Below are positions 61,196 to 64,000 of a DNA stretch of 64,000 nucleotides, one piece after another; position 1 is the stretch's first letter; every line of letters starts with the position of its first letter. The position numbers and the translations under genes were made by a program. The DNA is from Megalobrama amblycephala (lineage: Eukaryota; Chordata; Actinopteri; Cypriniformes; Xenocyprididae), in contig NC_063053.1 of the NCBI RefSeq assembly GCF_018812025.1, positions 13,992,623 to 14,056,622 of the forward strand. The letters run 5' to 3'. Below the pieces are notes generated by a model that searched no databases, was not told the DNA's origin, and saw nothing but the letters and a program-made list of their open reading frames with translations.

Positions 61196-62090
61196 AATAA
61201 AAGAGGCGCCCCCTATGCCCTTCAGTGACTGTGGTGGGGTTGTCGCTGCTGCAGCAGGAGGGCAACGGGCTCCTCTTTTTCTGCCAACTTTCACAGGACG
61301 GCAGAGGACGGTTAAAGTGGTTGATAACTCTCGAACGGAGCCTGTAGTGCTGGTCTTTGTGGAGAGTATCTACTCTCAGCTCGGACAAGAGATTGTGGCT
61401 ATCCTCGAGTCCAGTCGCTTCCGTTACCACACTGAGAACGCACCCAGCAAAGGTGACATGCCTACGTTGATGGAGCGTGATGTTGGTCGCTACGCCCTGA
61501 TCATTTATGAGAACATTCTCAAGTACGTCAACTTGGATGCATGGAACCGTGACCTGCTGGATAAATATTGCGCTGAATTTGGCGTGGGCATTATCGGCTT
61601 CTTCAAAGCCAATGAGAACTCTTTGCTCAGTGCACAGCTGAAGGGCTTTCCGCTTTTCCTGCACTCTAACCTGGGCCTACGGGACTACCACATCAACCCT
61701 GCAGCCCCATTACTGTACATCACCAAACCCAATGAGGTGGAGCAAGGCCCGCTCCCTGGCGATGATTGGACGGTCTTTCAGTCTAACCACAGCACCTACG
61801 AGCCCGTGCTTCTAGCAGTCACAAAGTCCTCAGAAGCACTGGCCCACCTGGGCCCCCACCGAGCCCTTCATGCCACTGTAGTTCAGGACCTTGGCCTTCA
61901 CGACGGCATTCAGAGGGTGCTTTTTGGCAACAATCTGTCGTTTTGGCTGCATAAGTTGATTTTTGTGGATGCCATAGCCTATCTGACAGGCAAAAGACTC
62001 TGCCTGTCCTTGGAGAGGCATCTGCTAGTTGATGTGGATGATATATTTGTGGGAAAGGAGGGTACAAGGATGAAGGTGACAGATGTGAAG
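61071..62090 (+). CDS. ndst2: Heparan sulfate N-deacetylase/N-sulfotransferase, NDST2-like, first 340 codons (partial)
   Basis: NDST enzymes are type II Golgi membrane proteins that remove acetyl from GlcNAc in nascent heparan sulfate and add sulfate to the freed amine. This is the first modification step on the chain. The sequence shows a short basic cytosolic tail, a membrane anchor at about residues 18-37 ([20 protein letters not shown]), a variable stem to about 85, then the conserved N-terminal/deacetylase part. Conserved blocks include [20 protein letters not shown] (93-112), [20 protein letters not shown] (184-203), [20 protein letters not shown] (267-286) and [14 protein letters not shown] (321-334), the last bearing the likely metal-binding Asp cluster. 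N-glycosylation sequons lie at N239 and N288. The start at 61071 has GCCATGG context and aligns with the NDST2-type N-terminus; an in-frame ATG at 61029 is in poor context. The split is phase 0. Vertebrate NDSTs are about 880 residues, so the rest of the deacetylase part and the sulfotransferase domain lie beyond the window. NDST1 is the main alternative, but its anchor differs. Confidence 0.9.
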
Positions 62091-62113
62091 GTAAGTGTCT
62101 CTTCTAAATTTGG

Positions 62114-62274
62114 TAAAGGGGTAGTTCAAACAAAAATGAAAATTGTGTCATTTACTCACTGCAATGACATTTCAAAACTGTGTGACTTTCTTTTCTCTGT
62201 GGTTTGGAACAACATGAGGGTGAGTTGATTCAGTGATGACTGAATCTTCATTTTTGCATGAACTGTCTCTTTAA
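62114..62274. mobile_element. Short fold-back MITE in the NDST intron
   Basis: The left end TAAAGGGGTAGTTCAAACAA then AATTGTGTCATTTACTCAC is mirrored by GGAACAACATGAGGGTGAGT and TGCATGAACTGTCTCTTTAA. It is the same end-family as 20092-20998 but ~160 bp long. It begins only about 23 bp after the splice donor. Confidence 0.75.
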
Positions 62275-63074
62275 AAGTTCTTAGGCTGCTCAATGTTGTT
62301 TACCTGTGAGCATTGACATTGATCTCTCAAATTCATTATGTCAGCATAATGAGCAAAACGTATGTTCTCGAAATGGGTAACAATTATTGTATGGGCTAAC
62401 AGATAACATGGTACACAGATGATGCTTTGAGCACTGTAGTGTCATGGAGAGGCTAACAGCTAGTACTCAGAATTATGTGCTTGTTAGAGCAAGGGATAAT
62501 TGCTCTGTTTGGACAATGTGCCTATTAACCTCCTATTTATTAGCGGCTTTGCCAAAGGGGCTGATTACACAGACTTATGAATCCCTCCCAGTTCTCATCA
62601 TCAGGTTGGGTAGAAGCTTTCAGCCTTCCACAATATGCAAACCACACTGCTGACCGTGGTCTTTACACCCTCAGGATCCATAAATGGGTAGTATACACTT
62701 GCAAAAAGAGACACCACCCGGAGGTCATCCTCTTTGAAGATAGTCAATGTAAATTAACAGCTCTAATAAGAAATATGTTGATTAATGTCCCATTTGCATT
62801 GACAACATGAAGATGTTTCTTTAGCAGAAAAATCTGCCTTGTCTGTCTGCTAACTGAGTCAGTCAGGAAGTTAATTAGCCCACCATCAATTATATTTGAC
62901 AAAGTTAGCACGGTTTTGTTTTGTATGCAAGGGATGTAGAGAAATGTACATTGATGATTGGTCTTTGATGATTGGTCTTTAAATGTGATGTGCTAAAATG
63001 GTGAATGGATAGATATGTGACAGCATAATGAACAAAAGTAGATTTTCATCAGCGCTGATATAAAAAAAATCTCA

Positions 63075-63284
63075 CAAGAATTAAATTATTATTTTTGTCA
63101 TTACTTATTCTGCCTCATGTCATTCCAAATCTGTGTGACTTACTTTCATTGTAAATGATAACATGGCCTCTTTGTTCCAAATAATGAACAAAAGGGGCCT
63201 GTTGCTGTCAAGCTCTACAATTACAAGGGTTTGGAATGACTGATGCTTACAGAAATTAAATGTTTAGGTGCACTATTCCTTTAA
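63075..63284. mobile_element. Second short fold-back MITE in the NDST intron
   Basis: The words CTGCCTCATGTCATTCCAAA on the left and GGGTTTGGAATGACTGATGC on the right are complementary in outline. The right end is GGTGCACTATTCCTTTAAG. It belongs to the same end-family, more diverged; the left end is approximate. Confidence 0.6.
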
Positions 63285-64000
63285 GTTTCTGTTAAGTCTG
63301 TCACATTATATAACATGGGTTGGGAATCATGGTCATACCTTGCAAATATTAAAAACTACCTTAGTAAAACTTTGACATGAACTAATGTTGTGATGCATGC
63401 CCTCAATTTTGTTTGCAGAAAATGTAAATGTATATTTAATATTTTTGTATTATAAACTTGTCTAAAAGTTTATCCATCCTGTACCTAGGGTATGAAAACC
63501 ACTGCATGCAAAGTAAGCTCTAACAATAGCATTTGTGCACTTTATGTGGGGCAGTTGCTATGTGTTTGCCCCATTAACTTCCATTATATGTGCATTTTTG
63601 TCATGTTTTGTTTTTACAAATGAGATGGGATGAGTCAATTACCGTCTGTGGTAATTGACAGCATGCCACAGATGCTGTTGATGGAGCTTAACTTTTATTT
63701 AGCCCTGAACATCCCTTAAAACCCAGCCACAACTGTTGCTATTTATCATTTACTAGTGAAAGAATATGTAACATTGTCGCATCTCATTTCCATACTTTTT
63801 CCTCTTACAGTCATTCTTAATCATAATGGTTACTGGGACAATACCTTGGAGCAAGGACATGGTTTTTAGTTCATCCATGTTCTTCTATTTTCCACAGATA
63901 GCATAAATGATTTGCAGGAATATGTGTGTAACAGACAGATTATCCTCCCACAGAGCTGTTTTTACGTTATTGTTGTTTTTTTGCCAGCTTTGTATGGTGA

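Larger units (their letters stand above)
60445..62090 (+). other. ndst2: Large exon: 5' leader plus start of NDST coding region
   Basis: The exon starts after TCTCTCCCTTTCAG (acceptor AG at 60443-60444) and ends at AAG before GTAAGTGT (donor at 62091). It holds 626 nt of 5' leader followed by 1020 nt of coding sequence. One large exon carrying the start codon and about 340 codons fits the known layout of vertebrate NDST genes. The leader contains several ATGs. Mammalian NDST mRNAs are known to have long structured leaders with translational control, which the present leader also seems suited to. Because it begins with an acceptor, at least one more leader exon lies upstream. Confidence 0.85.
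62091..64000 (+). other. NDST intron following the first coding exon (open at right edge)
   Basis: The intron starts GTAAGTGTC and runs to the window edge with no acceptor followed by an NDST-like coding segment. It contains two MITE copies (62114-62274 and about 63075-63284). The rest is unique AT-rich sequence. The 45 codons that read on past the donor are intron read-through into the first MITE. Confidence 0.75.

Noticed and set aside
61086..61664. 192-codon minus-strand open frame
   Set aside because: It is the antisense shadow of the GC-richer NDST coding exon and shows no independent features.

Overview
This window looks like nuclear DNA from a bony fish, most likely a cyprinid (zebrafish, carp or goldfish group). 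It is AT-rich and almost gene-free. It is crowded with microsatellites, A/T tracts and short non-autonomous DNA transposons whose ends resemble families common in cyprinid genomes. One exon with vertebrate-type splice signals and a clear vertebrate protein is present. No bacterial, viral, rRNA, tRNA or CRISPR feature was seen.

The only gene recognised with confidence is at the right end. A large exon (60445-62090, + strand) carries a long 5' leader and the first 340 codons of a heparan sulfate N-deacetylase/N-sulfotransferase. The N-terminal and membrane-anchor sequence fits the NDST2 type best. The exon has a good acceptor and a consensus donor in phase 0. Its leader holds several upstream ORFs, one of which overlaps the true start codon. 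Intron sequence runs from 62091 past the right edge, so the remaining exons lie outside the window.

The 60 kb to the left contains no recognisable protein-coding gene. It is either a long 5' intron, intergenic DNA, or both. A 103-bp segment (41472-41574) between strong splice signals is the best candidate for an upstream non-coding leader exon. Weaker exon-like segments lie at 9769-9803, 10930-11067 and 28956-29075, and none matches a family I recognise. Between the repeats are stretches of unique, less AT-rich sequence with clustered TAAT and TAATCC-type words. These resemble conserved non-coding elements, but that needs alignment to other genomes.

Repeat layout: two inverted-orientation copies of a ~1.1-kb TTAA-flanked element (5129-6190 and 52802-53927); a third TTAA-flanked family (48215-49193) nested in hAT-like DNA; a 0.9-kb fold-back element (20092-20998) nested in another repeat; a palindromic hAT-like MITE with an (AT)n core (29834-30241); and hAT-like or unclassified elements near 24991, 35987, 40424, 42647, 57066 and 58504. 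None encodes a visible transposase, so all would have to be mobilised in trans. No new multi-gene system was found. The most unusual points are the regulatory leader of the NDST gene, the candidate upstream exons and the nested transposon architecture.
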